The notes beneath the pieces were generated by a model. The model saw nothing but the letters and a program-made list of their open reading frames with translations, did not search any database and had not been told where the DNA came from. Positions 22,415 to 33,700 of a stretch of DNA of 64,000 bases are shown here, one piece after another. A program made the position numbers and the translations under genes. Each line of letters starts with the position of its first letter. Within the stretch, counting starts at the first letter, position 1. This DNA comes from Nematopogon swammerdamellus (lineage: Eukaryota; Arthropoda; Insecta; Lepidoptera; Adelidae): positions 9,963,566 to 10,027,565 of the forward strand of contig OX336340.1 of assembly GCA_946902875.1 (NCBI GenBank), read 5' to 3'.

Positions 22415-23232
22415 TGATCAGAATAATTATATCTGTCTATGATCTGGAGATAGAACTTTAATTTATATAGCCTAAAAGAAACCACCATTGTTATACATTT
22501 TTGGTTTATAATATATCTACCTATTTTGTTTTATCTGATATTTGACAAGGCAGGAGGAGGCAGAGTTAACAATAAAGAATCCCTTTCTAGTGTTTTTGGT
22601 ATTGAGCCCAAAAATAAAAACAAATTAAATTGTTCATTTTAATGATCAAAATCTTTGCATAATCTACAAACATGCTGTTTTAACTATGGAGTTAATGACA
22701 GCATGCAATGTTTGAAAATTTCTACCACATAATAGAGATTTTTTTAGGTTTTATGAAAAATGTGTAGAGAAATACAATACTAGGTATATGACGAGAACTC
22801 TCTGTTAAAAGTAGGTGGTCATACATGATACTTTTGGTATTTCATCTAGTACATGTGACCCAGGATAAGGAAAGCTGGGTGTTAATGTTGGTGCACAAGT
22901 TTGGCGAATGGGCGAGACGCACCAGTCATTGCCTTAGGGACTAATCATAACAGACACCCTACGCTGCGCTTCTCACATTGCATATATTTCCGTAACAAAT
23001 TACATCAAGCGCTGCTGGTCGTTTTTATCGTGGTGGCTGCTGTTCGTACGCGCATTTTGGGCGTGCCCCATTTGACTAGCCCCTTACCCCTCGTAACCGT
23101 ACTCGTACCATGAGAAACACTATGTACATAAACAATATCTGTGAAATCAATGATGTTAACACAGAGCAAACATTAGTAAGAATGTGGTAGACACCTGAGA
23201 AGAAGCCAATAAATGAGAAAGGAGTTTATTAC
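22415..23232. other. DCAF15 3' UTR and convergent spacer
   Basis: DCAF15 3' UTR followed by AT-rich sequence. The plus-strand 70-codon frame at 22901 ('gcgagacgcaccagtcattg') has no recognised domain and looks like a repeat remnant. No RNA gene seen. Confidence 0.35.
22571..22576 (+). promoter_or_regulatory. Poly(A) signal of DCAF15
   Basis: AATAAA lies 157 nt after the DCAF15 stop codon. It is the first canonical signal on this strand. Confidence 0.6.
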
Positions 23233-23409
23233 TTAGGAAACAATATTCTCATTATAACCAATGCACTCATATGGCTCATGCTGTTTCAGTGTTTTGTTGA
23301 GGTCAGGTTTTGTTGCATGTGCAGTGTGAATTCTATGTAAATTCTTGCTCCTGCTTGAATTTAATTGTAAAACTGGTCCGGTTTCTTTACCCAGAATGTT
23401 ATCAGACAT
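23233..23409 (-). CDS. Candidate 58-residue microprotein, unknown function
   Basis: An uninterrupted frame from ATG (23409) to TAA: it begins MSDNILGKETGPVLQLN, has a basic middle (RSKNLHRIHTAHATK) and ends ECIGYNENIVS. It has no membrane segment, signal peptide or cysteine motif (a single Cys). The frame is open 26 codons further upstream. An AATAAA (minus strand) begins 3 nt after the stop. It is convergent with DCAF15. I do not recognise the family; it could be a real intronless gene, the last exon of a gene, or chance. Unlike most other short frames here, it does not overlap any repeat I can detect. Confidence 0.35.
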   Translation of the reverse strand: MSDNILGKETGPVLQLNSSRSKNLHRIHTAHATKPDLNKTLKQHEPYECIGYNENIVS

Positions 23410-23982
23410 ATTTATTTTAGCTGTCACTATATTGTAATTACATAGGACCATGATACGATCGATGAACGAAACCTCGGAAGTATACACTAGTAATTATTAA
23501 ATAAAAGTAACTTGTTTAGACTCGCATAATCTGTCTAATATCTCGCAAGGCATTTTTTTTTATACTTCCAAACTGGGTGGCTCTGCCCGAGGTCGAAGCC
23601 TCAGGCGCAGCCAATTTCACCGCCGAGGAGGTGCCAGTCCGGCTTGGAGGTGGACTAATGTTGCTGGGGAAAGGCTATTAGCCTGCGATTTGAATATAAT
23701 TCATACCTAATGAACTGCGTTAAACAACTTAGACTACATAATGTGGTATTTATGAAGAATTATTTTGTTATTATATAGTAAGTTGTTTGCCGCTATTGCA
23801 TTTTATTTCGCATAACAAAATACATATTGATATTTTATATGTATCTTTTCATCCGTTACATGATCGGGTATAATAACTTCAATAAAATGTGCACAGCGTC
23901 ACTAGTGTGGACGCCATTTTGTCTTTAAGAGACCAAATTTTGATTAGATTTTTTTCAATATGTCCAAAAATACCCACAATTT

Positions 23983-24310
23983 TGTGTTACATATTGCTCT
24001 AATAGAAAAAAACATATGTGTGCGTTTTGAATTCTGGCGACACTGTGGAAGATTGGCAAAAGGATCTGGTCTCTAAGCAAAAAAGCAAGTGAGCAGCAGA
24101 ACCCCGTCGTTGTGACGGCTCCCCCCAACCCGCGGGTATATAGGGGCACTGGGTCGCGCGCATTCTATTCACTATACTGGTTCAGATCCCAGATAATCAG
24201 TTTACACGTACTTAGTACTCGCCCGAGCACTCATTCCGTGTAAACCTCTGATTAAGTGTTGTTTGTATAGTCATTTTTTTATATGTACCTAGGAATAAAA
24301 TAATTTTATG
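23983..24310 (+). mobile_element. Possible solo LTR or retroelement promoter
   Basis: The sequence has the layout of an LTR: 'tgtgacggctcccccc', a TATA box in 'gcgggtatataggggc' (about 24132-24146), a GC-rich start region, then 'aataaaat' at 24293. Clear TG...CA ends and a target duplication were not found. An ordinary promoter of an unannotated transcript remains possible. Confidence 0.3.
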
Positions 24311-24319
24311 TTATTTGCT

Positions 24320-25430
24320 CTTACATATTAAATAGTATCGAGATATCATTGTATGTTTTTAGGGTCTGAATTAGTGAAAATCCATTGTATTTTATTTTTG
24401 TGATTGAGACTAACATTTATGGACTACATGTATGTATGTATGGATAGTACAATACACAAACCATTGCATTTAATTTAAACAAACTAGCAGTGTCTCATCT
24501 CTGCATAACTACTAGATACGTACCTATGTAACGTAACATACTACTATTGTGATGAACTGGTTGATCTTGAATGTAAGAACTTAGTTAGGAAAAACATTGG
24601 AGTCCATAAGAATATGATAAAATAAAAAGTAGAAGGCAGCTGGGCATTTTATTACTAAATGTAACAATAAGAGAAGTAATAAACTGAAGAAATTTATTGG
24701 TAAACATTTTTACCAGTATTTATTTTACAGCAAATTAATTTACTCAAAGACAGACTTACACCTCAAGTTTTCACTGCAAATTAATACCCACTTTTACGCG
24801 AGGGATATGTTCCAGGGAAAAATCGCATTCAGCGAAATTTGCGGGATATCAGATAAATAACAGAAAAATACATGATCAACAGGATTTTAATGCTAAATTG
24901 CTGAATATGTGGCCGTTTGCACTCTTAGAGTGTAAAAAGTGCAGGATAGTGGTGCAGATTCCTACTGGCTGAGCCAGCCAGCGTGTCTCCAATGTCACTC
25001 GAGAAGTTCAGCCAATCATGTAAAGCGGAGCATATTTTGTATGAAATTGTAAAATCACATTGTGAAGATTGCATGCAATGCGGGCTCGCATATGAGCAAG
25101 GTGCCGTCCAGCAAGAAAGTATTCACGGATGACAACTGCACTGAGTTCACCTGGCGACGCTAAACTCAATTGTTATTCTTTGAGTGTGATATCTCTTAAG
25201 TTGCCCACAGGAGTGATATTGGTAACATAATTTTCTAGAATACTCTTGCTGCACTGTATTAATTGTAGCTGGAATTAGTTTTTTTATTTCTTCTATTTCA
25301 ATTATTGAATTATAAGCATAATAAAAATATTTAATGATTATGTACCTTACCCAACGAAATTAGACTTGAAGAAGAAAAGAATAAAATTTCTAGCATGCTA
25401 ATATTGAAAATATTACAGGTACTTACCTAC
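24320..25430. other. AT-rich intergenic sequence
   Basis: No gene, RNA or clear repeat pair recognised. Short 'atgtatgtatgta' microsatellite at 24428. Confidence 0.3.
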
Positions 25431-25431
25431 A

Positions 25432-26340
25432 TTTTTAACCGACTTCAAAAAACATATAAAAACGGCCTTAAAAAATGTATGAAATAACAAAAAATCGAAC
25501 CCTAGAGTTGAAGGCGGTGCTAAAGAAGGCTACACAAATCACAAAGGATATCATCCACTCATGTTTTCTTTCATGCATCATTTTTGCTTGCTTTAGTACC
25601 GCCTTCAACTCTAGGGTTCGATTTTTGAAGGCGGTTTTTATATATTTTTAAATAGTTTTTTATTTCACAGTTTTTTTTTGTAATTTTTTGCTATTAATGT
25701 ACTCGGCGGAATCGCTCGGCCTTCGGCCTCGCGATTCCACCTCACTTTCCAATCCGATCTTGACTAAATTGAAATGGGACCACATGGAAAGCACCAGCTT
25801 TCAAATAAAAAAAGAATCATCAAAATCGGTTCACCCAGTCCAAAGTTCTGAGGTAACATAAAAAAAAGTACAGTCGAATTGAGAACCTCCTCCTTTTTTG
25901 GAAGTCGGTTAAAAAAGGAGGAGGTTCTCAATTCGACTGTATTTTTTTTTATCTTTGTTAAGTACCTCAGAACTTTTGACTGGGTGAACCGATTTTGAAA
26001 ATTCTTTTTTTATTTTAAAGTTGGTGCTTCCCGTGTGGTCCCATTTCAATTTGGTCAAGATCGGATTGGAAAGTGAGGCGGAATCGCGAGGCCGAAGGCC
26101 GAACGATTCCGTCGAGTACATTAATAGCAAAAAACTACTAAAAAAAGTGTGAAGTAAAAAACTATTTAAAAAAATATAAAAACGGCCTTCAAAAATGTAT
26201 GAAATAAAAAAAATCTAACCCTAGAGTTGAAGCAAAAATAACCGACCGCCTTCAACTTTAGGGTTAGATTTTTTTTTATTTCATACTTTTTTCAAGGCCG
26301 TTTTTATATTTTATTAAATCGTTTTTTTTATAAGTACTTC
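25432..26340. repeat. Head-to-head pair of 'aaccgacttc' repeats
   Basis: Two copies of one repeat face each other around 25912 (tcggttaaaaaaggaggagg). Each arm holds the blocks 'cggccttcggcctcgcgatt', 'tcaaataaaaaaagaatc' and 'ctagagttgaaggcggt', the last repeated in inverted form. A third partial copy is at 56320-56700. Sequences of this type are very common in lepidopteran genomes. No protein of its own is recognised. Confidence 0.75.
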
Positions 26341-26440
26341 TAATGTGATATTGATACAGGATGGTAACCTATAAGTTACACCGGGATGGCGGGAATTTCC
26401 GACAGCAGGTGATGAACACAGCACTCCATGACATCCAAGC

Positions 26441-26987
26441 TAGTCTTGTTACGAGTCAAGACATTAAGAAGTCACTAATCTCATACAGCGCGTCACCAGT
26501 TCGATCAAATGAATTCAACTGACTCGCAGCAGCAGACGGCGTCACCCACTCGCTCGACTCGAGTACACTCGGATGACTGAATGCGAATGCGAGTTGACGA
26601 ACGAATGCAAAATACTCGGTGACTCGCGGCCTTGAGAGACTGACTGAGTCGAGCGGCTCGACTCGAGTCGGTCTACTCGAGTTGGGTCGGTCGGACGGCG
26701 TGGCGCCGTCAGTCAGTCTCTCAAGGCCGCGAGTCGCTGAGTATTTTGTATTCGTTCGTCAACTCGCATTCGTATTCGCATTCAGTCGTCCGAGTGCATT
26801 CGAGTCGAGCGAGGCGAGAGGGCAGATTGACTGACTGACTGCCTGTCCGTACGAATACGAGTCCAACTCGGTTTCATTCCGTATCCAACTCGAGTTGACG
26901 AGTTTTAGGCGTATTATATAGGCATTATATATATTATATATTTAGGCGAGTCATACGAGTATTATCACTCGACTCGTTACAACGCTA
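26441..26987. mobile_element. Non-autonomous hAT element with central palindrome
   Basis: Ends tagtcttgttacgagtcaag and (reverse complement) tagcgttgtaacgagtcgag are inverted repeats; flanks are atccaagc (26433-26440) and atccaagt (26988-26995), an 8-bp duplication with one change. The interior is made of 'actcgagt'-rich sequence folding around 26665 (gcggccttgagagactgact mirrored at 26710-26735). Confidence 0.7.
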
Positions 26988-26999
26988 ATCCAAGTCCAT

Positions 27000-29250
27000 T
27001 GCAGGTAGGAAGAGGTTTCTAATTGATTATCGAGCACGAGACCAGCAGTTGGGAAATTTTGCTCTCTTATTGCGCGCTAAATGTTTCATCTCGCGTCAAG
27101 CCCTCGTCGGTTAGTCTGTGTTGACTAGGACGTGGAGCAGAACTAGTCGCGTGCTCGACTTCTCTCTCTACCGATCCAAATTCTGTATGAGGCTTCCAGT
27201 TCGGTTTGCGAAGCTTTTTCCACGTAGGAGCTTATTGCCGATCTAGGCTTCCCTTTTTTCTTCGTATTCCTGGGACCGCTTGATAGGTCATTCGCCTGTC
27301 TGTCTTATTTTGCGAGAGCAATAACGTAAAAAATAACTGATTTACCCGGAAATCATTCCGGGAAGTGCCGGGACAGAAATACTAATTGCAGTCTTCACTT
27401 CAAAATAATCCTTTTTTGTTTGACAATGTTTTGAATATATAATATTGCTGTTATTGCTTTTACCTTATGGCTTCCCAATTAGCTTACACCCCTTGGCTTC
27501 CATGCCATTTTCGTTGCACGAAAATTCGCAAAATTTGGCACACCCGCACGCACGTAAACTCAAATATTTCATAAAGTCAGATCAATAACCTCTTGACAGC
27601 TAATGAAGTTCTCCACAAAACAGTATACAAGAAGTGACGATTGGCTTTTAACATTGAAAATGTTTATGTTTTCGTGATCGAGTATAGTGCCGTTCGCAGA
27701 TATGAGAGGTAAGCGGATGGGCCATATGTCAAAATGTGCGTCTGCCGGAGGGCTTCAAAGTGCAATTTGAATTCCCAAAATCGGTCGGTAACTTTTTGAG
27801 ATTTTCCAAAATTTGTCAAAAATTAAAAAAAGTTTCGCCGACTTGGATTGAGAATTTCCTAATAACTTTTTTTGAGCTCGCTATTCAAAAAACGGAAAAA
27901 AATTAATCTCGGGATTGAATTAAGCTACAGTTTGAGCCATCTTAGGAGGCGGGCGGACAAAAACTGTAGGCGGTAGCGGGTCCCTTATGCGCGAGGTCAG
28001 TCTGCGCTCCGTTCACTTTATCGTCAGTACGATAAAGAATGAATTCCTATAAACTATGTATGGAGCCTATGCGGCATTGATAACAGCGCCCGGTCGGTAA
28101 CTTTTTGAGATTTTCCAAAATTTGTCAAAAATTCAAAATTGTTTCGCCGACTTGAATCGAGAATTTCCCAATACCTAACTTTTTTACAAATTTGTCAAAT
28201 TTTATCGTTAGAACAGAAACCAGTTTACCATCCCGTCAAAAATGACGTAGGTATAAAACATTTTTTGACAACCATCAAATTGTTTGTCCTGGGAATATTT
28301 TAAAAGTGTGTTCTATAATAGGAAAAGCAAATGTTTTTATCTGTACAGCCCAGCATTCTCACTCGTTCTTTATTCTTTATTCTTTATTCATCATTCGTAT
28401 GGTAGTACACTACGCTTGAATTTGTCCTGTTAGTTTTTAGTTTTTACAATCCGGTTCGATTACACCCACAAAGAAGAGCCGGCAAGAAACTTCGCAGGGT
28501 TCTTTTTTTAACGTCTTCAATTACAATACATTGTGACTAGCTACACAATAGACACCGCTTACAGTGTTAAGATATAGTTTGAGAGCTAGAATAACTATAA
28601 TTTAAGCTTGATAATTCTGACCACATAAAATCAAAAGTTAAAGTAAAAGTATAGATAAAATCAGGTGTATAGAGCCTTTGTCAGAAATTGTTGATACATA
28701 TCGTATCAAGTCATGTCAGTTATAAATATTCATACCACATTGTAGTACAATGTCAAAAATATATAGTAAAAATCACAGTATAATAAAAATCACAGTTTGC
28801 GATATTTTTTGATAATTTTTTTTTTTTTTGCCATCCGGCCCTTCCGCGTCTCTACACTATCTATACAGACTCATCAGTTTTAGACTGGCTAAGCGGGCAA
28901 CGAAAGACGAAAAATGGCAATAGTTACTGGAGCTGAATTTATTAGATGAAAACAAAAAGAAAAAAATTTGGTGCAAAAATGGTATATAAATAGAAATAAG
29001 TTAGCCATATATATTGTATAATTATTTACGCATGGATATAGTCATTAAAATTTGTATTACAACTGATGGAGCCGAAAATTACAAAACAATAATATACTAA
29101 AATGAGAGTCAGTATTATTTTTATCATATCATATATTTTTTTAATGTAGGCTAAATCGGCTTCAGAATGTATTTCCTTACATTTCTCAATTCAATTTTGA
29201 TAGGCAGTATTGCGTAATTCTGTGTTCATAAACTCCTTGCTTATTACCTT
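27000..29250. repeat. Repeat-rich spacer, no gene recognised
   Basis: 27020-27270 is related to 44300-44530 ('caagccctcgtcggttagtc', 'gttgactaggacg'), an unclassified dispersed repeat. The block 'tcggtaactttttgagattt' occurs at 27784 and again at 28094, a local duplication about 310 bp apart. 28370-28390 is a 'ttctttattc' microsatellite. The remainder is AT-rich with no supported coding sequence. Confidence 0.45.
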
Positions 29251-30242
29251 CCATAAACTTTGATATATGTTTTCGTAGGCAGTTATAAATTCTTCCCAGA
29301 ATATTTTATTGTCGTTAAAACTTATTCTGAATTTAAAAACCTCCACAGTTCGTCAAATAATAATGAGCGGACGTCTGCACTAGTTGCTGTCGCTCCTGTG
29401 TCTGAACAGGCAGCCTGCGGTAAGCATTCACGTTCGGACATGCCTGTGCCCGCGAAGAAATGCAACAGGCAAATCTGCCAGACCGCCTGTGATGGTCCTA
29501 CACTGACAGATATTGGCCAGACCTATAGTAGCGAGGTTCGACGGGCATGCCTCAGGCATGCCTAGTGAGTTCCGCGCTTAAAGATTTGCACTCACAGTAA
29601 ACTAACTCATAGGTTACCATCCTTCAAAATGTATATCTTAGTATGTAAGATTAATGTACAATGTATTTGGGATGGCATTCGACAGAGAGAGCAAGATAGA
29701 CAAACAGATGTACGCTCTCGCAACGCGAACTCAAGTTTTTTTCAGTTAGGATTCTCAAATGAAGGTTGTGAATATATTCTCATGAAACAATTTCCTTGCC
29801 ATCGATGTGTGTGTAACGTAAAAAATCAGATACTCAATAAATTAATTCAATAATAAATCTATCTTGTGTTTTATTCTCTATGTTGCTCCTAATGAATTTC
29901 CATTAAGTGTAGCTATTGCATCTTCTATTATTGAATCTATGGCCTTAAATTTTTTTTTACAATAATTTTAAGAAATTTTTTTCACTATAAGAACATTCAC
30001 AATTTAAAATTGTGTTAGTATCAGTTTTGCCTGAGTAGAACTGGTTGTTATCCTAGATTAATATATTTTAACGCAACCCTGAGTGGGTGTATATCTCAGT
30101 TTTGAAAATAGTTGTTACCGCTGTTGGAACCAGACGGAAGTTTCTATTCACAGGTATACCTGCGAATAGCCCTGTCCGATCGGGCATGTCTATTCGCAGG
30201 TAAACCTGCATGCAGGTATGCAAACTGCACTATGGGAGTTTT

Positions 30243-30345
30243 CAACGAAACGTAACAAAAACGACATGCGCCGCCTCAACATTAGGTTAGGGTTAAAGCG
30301 ACGCATCTTCTGTAATTTAACCCTGGTTATTTTTTTTTTTAAACC
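30243..30345. repeat. Dispersed GCGTCGC-hairpin repeat, inverted copy
   Basis: Reverse-oriented copy of 9535-9700 ('cgtaacaaaaacgacatgcg', 'aacattaggttagggttaa', 'agcgacgcatcttct'). It is flanked by repeated 'attcgcaggta' motifs between 30145 and 30430, so it may be nested in another element. Confidence 0.55.
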
Positions 30346-30582
30346 AGCTCCCATAGTGCAATTCGTCCTACGAATACCTCATACCTGCGAATAGCACTGT
30401 CCCGCCTGGTAGATCTATTCGCAGGAAATCAAATAGGACACACACTCCCAGTTCTTATTTAATAATCTCTGTTTGACAAACCTACGAGTTTTTAGTTAAT
30501 AATCTATGTTTGGCGTACAATAGCCCTGCCCGAACCAGACTATATAAAATTAGTTTAAAAGACATAAAAATGTATTTAAGTA

Positions 30583-30588
30583 TTTATT
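30583..30588 (-). promoter_or_regulatory. Poly(A) signal of UBL4A
   Basis: AATAAA on the minus strand about 140 nt after the UBL4A stop codon. Confidence 0.6.
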
Positions 30589-30727
30589 TAGAATTAAAAC
30601 AATTGAGAGAGAAGTATCAAAACGATATACTCATGTTTACAACTTCCCTATTACATTAGCTACTGTGAAGTTAGGCATAGAATTCCAACTCTAGATGAAA
30701 GTCAATCCGGGCACGACTGCTGGCTGA

Positions 30728-33700
30728 TCACTCATGTTTCAAGTGTTCTCCGTTCATGGAACTAATGGCAAGCCTTTCCAGATCATCTAACGAGAGTGCG
30801 TCGAATTTTCGTTGAACGATATCCATGAATTTGATAGTTATATTTGTAGCGTCTGGTTCCTTGTAATGCTTTCTGAAGAGCTTTAGGGCTGCCTCCTGGA
30901 GCCCTTCAGGCTTTTTTACGATTAGATTGAGCTTTGTGCCGTCCTTGATGCTGGGATAAGAGTCAATAGTGTGCTCGTCCGCTAGCGTCTTTCCATTGAG
31001 CAGCAACTTTTGTTCATCTTCAGGGATATTTAGTCTTGCGTACACTTCCGTTTTCAAGTCTCTGATGCACATATGGGGCTCCACCTGAAAAATTACTTTA
31101 TCAAAAGGCAGCACACAATGTTGGTTTTTGTTATCGAAGTATATGTAGACTGTTCAAAAAGTATTAAACTTTTGATGAAAAAAAATAGGTAAAAAAACTT
31201 TTAAGTTAAACGGTTTTATTAAAAAAAACTAGAAAAAAAACATCAGGTGTACAAAAAACTAGAAAATAATAAGGACACAAACCTGGGCCTTCTTAACATT
31301 TTACGTCTGGGTAAGAAATCTTGCAATACTAGCGTGCTGTCTTCTCATGTCGGATGCCTTTGTGTCGCTGCGTCAGCGGAATAAGTAATAAATTGAGACT
31401 TTTAACAGATTAATATAAAAACGTGGGGCGCACATTATTATTACGCATATTATACGCCCCACGTTTTTATATTAATCTGTTAAAAGTTTCAATTTACTAC
31501 TTATTCCGCTGACGCAGCGACACAAAGGCATCCGACATGAGAAGACAGCACGCTAGTATTGCAAGATTTCTTACCCAGACGTAAAATGTTAAGAAGGCCC
31601 AGGTTTGTGTCCTTATTATTTTCTAGTTTTTTGTACACCTGATGTTTTTTTTCTAGTTTTTTTTAATAAAACCGTTTAACTTAAAAGTTTTTTTACCTAT
31701 TTTTTTTATTTACTCGTTTTTAGTTTGATTTTTGGCTCGTATCATTCATTACGCAAACTCCTCATCCTTTCCAACTCTCTCATTGCATCTTTGTTGCACG
31801 GTTTCTTACCTATCAATTTCTCACAATCAAGCTCCTCAATACATAGCCCTTCTAAAGACTTTACGCGACTCAATGCAACATACGCTTGACCCTCCTCAAA
31901 TAGTCTGGAGCCCAAATACACGACAGCATGGTCAACAGTACTGCCCTGCATTTTATGGACAGTGGAGGTCCATGACAAAATTATTGGTAACACCCGTCTC
32001 TTAGCTGTTCCATAATTAAACTTTGCTGGAAAATGTATGGCTTTTGGATGGATAAGGTGTAGGCCGTCCCTTTCAAAATCAATTTGAACAGATGGTATGT
32101 ATGTTTCATACATTTCCGTTCGACAAGTATGGGACACTCGTCCAAACCAACCAAATGAGCCCAAACTCGAGGGGGTTACTAGTAACGGTTGAAGAGTTCT
32201 ACTGTACACCTCCTGACTCCATCATCAGACCCTCGTCACCAAGTGTATTGGTAGAAGTATGGGATACTCTTCCCAACCAACTAAATGAGCCCAAACTCGA
32301 GGGGGTTACTAGTAACGGTTGAAGAGTTCCACTGTACACCTCCTGACTCCATCATCAGACCCTTGTCACCAAGTGTATTGGTAGAAGTATGGGACACTCG
32401 TCCAAAACAACCATATGAATCCAAACTCGAGGGGGTTACTAGTAACGGTTGAAGAGTTCCACTGTACACCTCCTGACTCCATCATCAGACCCTCGTCACC
32501 AAGTGTTTTGGTAGAAGTATGGGACACTCGTCCAAACAAACCAAATGAGCCCAAACGCGAGGGGGTTACTAGTAACGGTTGAAGAGTTCCACTGTACACC
32601 TCCTGACTCCATCATCAGACCCTTGTCACCAAGTGTATTGGTAGAAGTATGGAACACTCATCCAAACCAACCAAATGAGCCCAAACTCGAGGGGGTTACT
32701 AGTAACGGTTGAAGAGTTCCACTGTACACCTCCTGACTCCATCATCAGACCCTCGTCACCAAGTGTATTGGTAGAACTATGGGACACTCGTCCAAACCAA
32801 CTAAATGAGTCCAAACTCGAGGGGGTTACTAGTAACGGTTGAAGAGTTCCACTGTCCACCTCCTGACTCCATCATCAGACCCTCGTTACCAAGTTGAAAT
32901 TATCACAATATTGTTTTGTCACGAGAACTCAATGTGTGTGCAAAGTTTCATAAAAATCGGTTCAGTAGAAGTAGTTGAAAAAGTTGTGGCAAGATTTGAA
33001 ACAAAGATAGAAACAAATATACGGAGTCAAGCTAAATAAAACCGTTTAAAAATTAAAAAAAAAACAAAGTTCATACAAATTAAATTTATTTGAATCTTCT
33101 TCTAAGTTGTGACAATGCACACACTTCTCCCAGCGGATTTGCCATTGTTGGAAGCACTTCTGGAATGGTGTTGAGCTGGGCTGTTGCGTTCCACATAATT
33201 GTCTATCTTGTCTCAAATCGGGTACCTTTCAGCCTGCCCACATGTCCGATTGTTTGCGTCGCACAGCATCACAGAGGCGACGCAGGACCTCCTGGTAGTA
33301 CTCCTTAGTAATGGTTGTGCCTTGTAGTGCGTTCTCGGGCTGTGATACTACGATCCTGCATGACCAAAGTCTGCACTTGGTCAATGACATCGTCGTTTCA
33401 GCTTGTGGAGTGCCTACCTAACCACGGTTTGCTGTCCACTGATATGCGGCTATCTTTGAAGCGGTTATAATAACACTCCTTTATCCGTGAGATGCTCATA
33501 GCATCGTAGCAGAAAGCCTGTTGAATCATGCGAATGGTTTCCGCTTGGGTATCACCAAGCTTATGACAAAATTTAATGCAATATTGCTGCTCAAGTTGTT
33601 TCGTCTTTCACTACAAATTAACAATCCGACAGGGCACTATCTACACTACTTCACTTAGCGGCTGACTGAGAGCGACTGACGCTTCCTGCAGGCGGGAATA

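Noticed and set aside
22901..23113. 70-codon hydrophobic frame after DCAF15
   Set aside because: No family match, odd composition and no start context; probably repeat remnant.
29260..29853. Two open frames (101 and 74 codons) on the plus strand
   Set aside because: No recognised domain; the surrounding 'caggcatgcc' and 'attcgcaggta' type motifs suggest repeat-derived sequence; no supporting splice signals that I can defend.
31084..31114. UBL4A start at the ATG of 31114 ([10 protein letters not shown])
   Set aside because: It lies before a good acceptor site and lacks the first strand of the ubiquitin fold; exon 34376-34423 supplies [10 protein letters not shown] in the right phase.
32092..32859. 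Several similar 60-77 codon frames in the 130-bp repeats
   Set aside because: They are the same non-coding unit read repeatedly; the 130-bp period breaks the frame at each unit.
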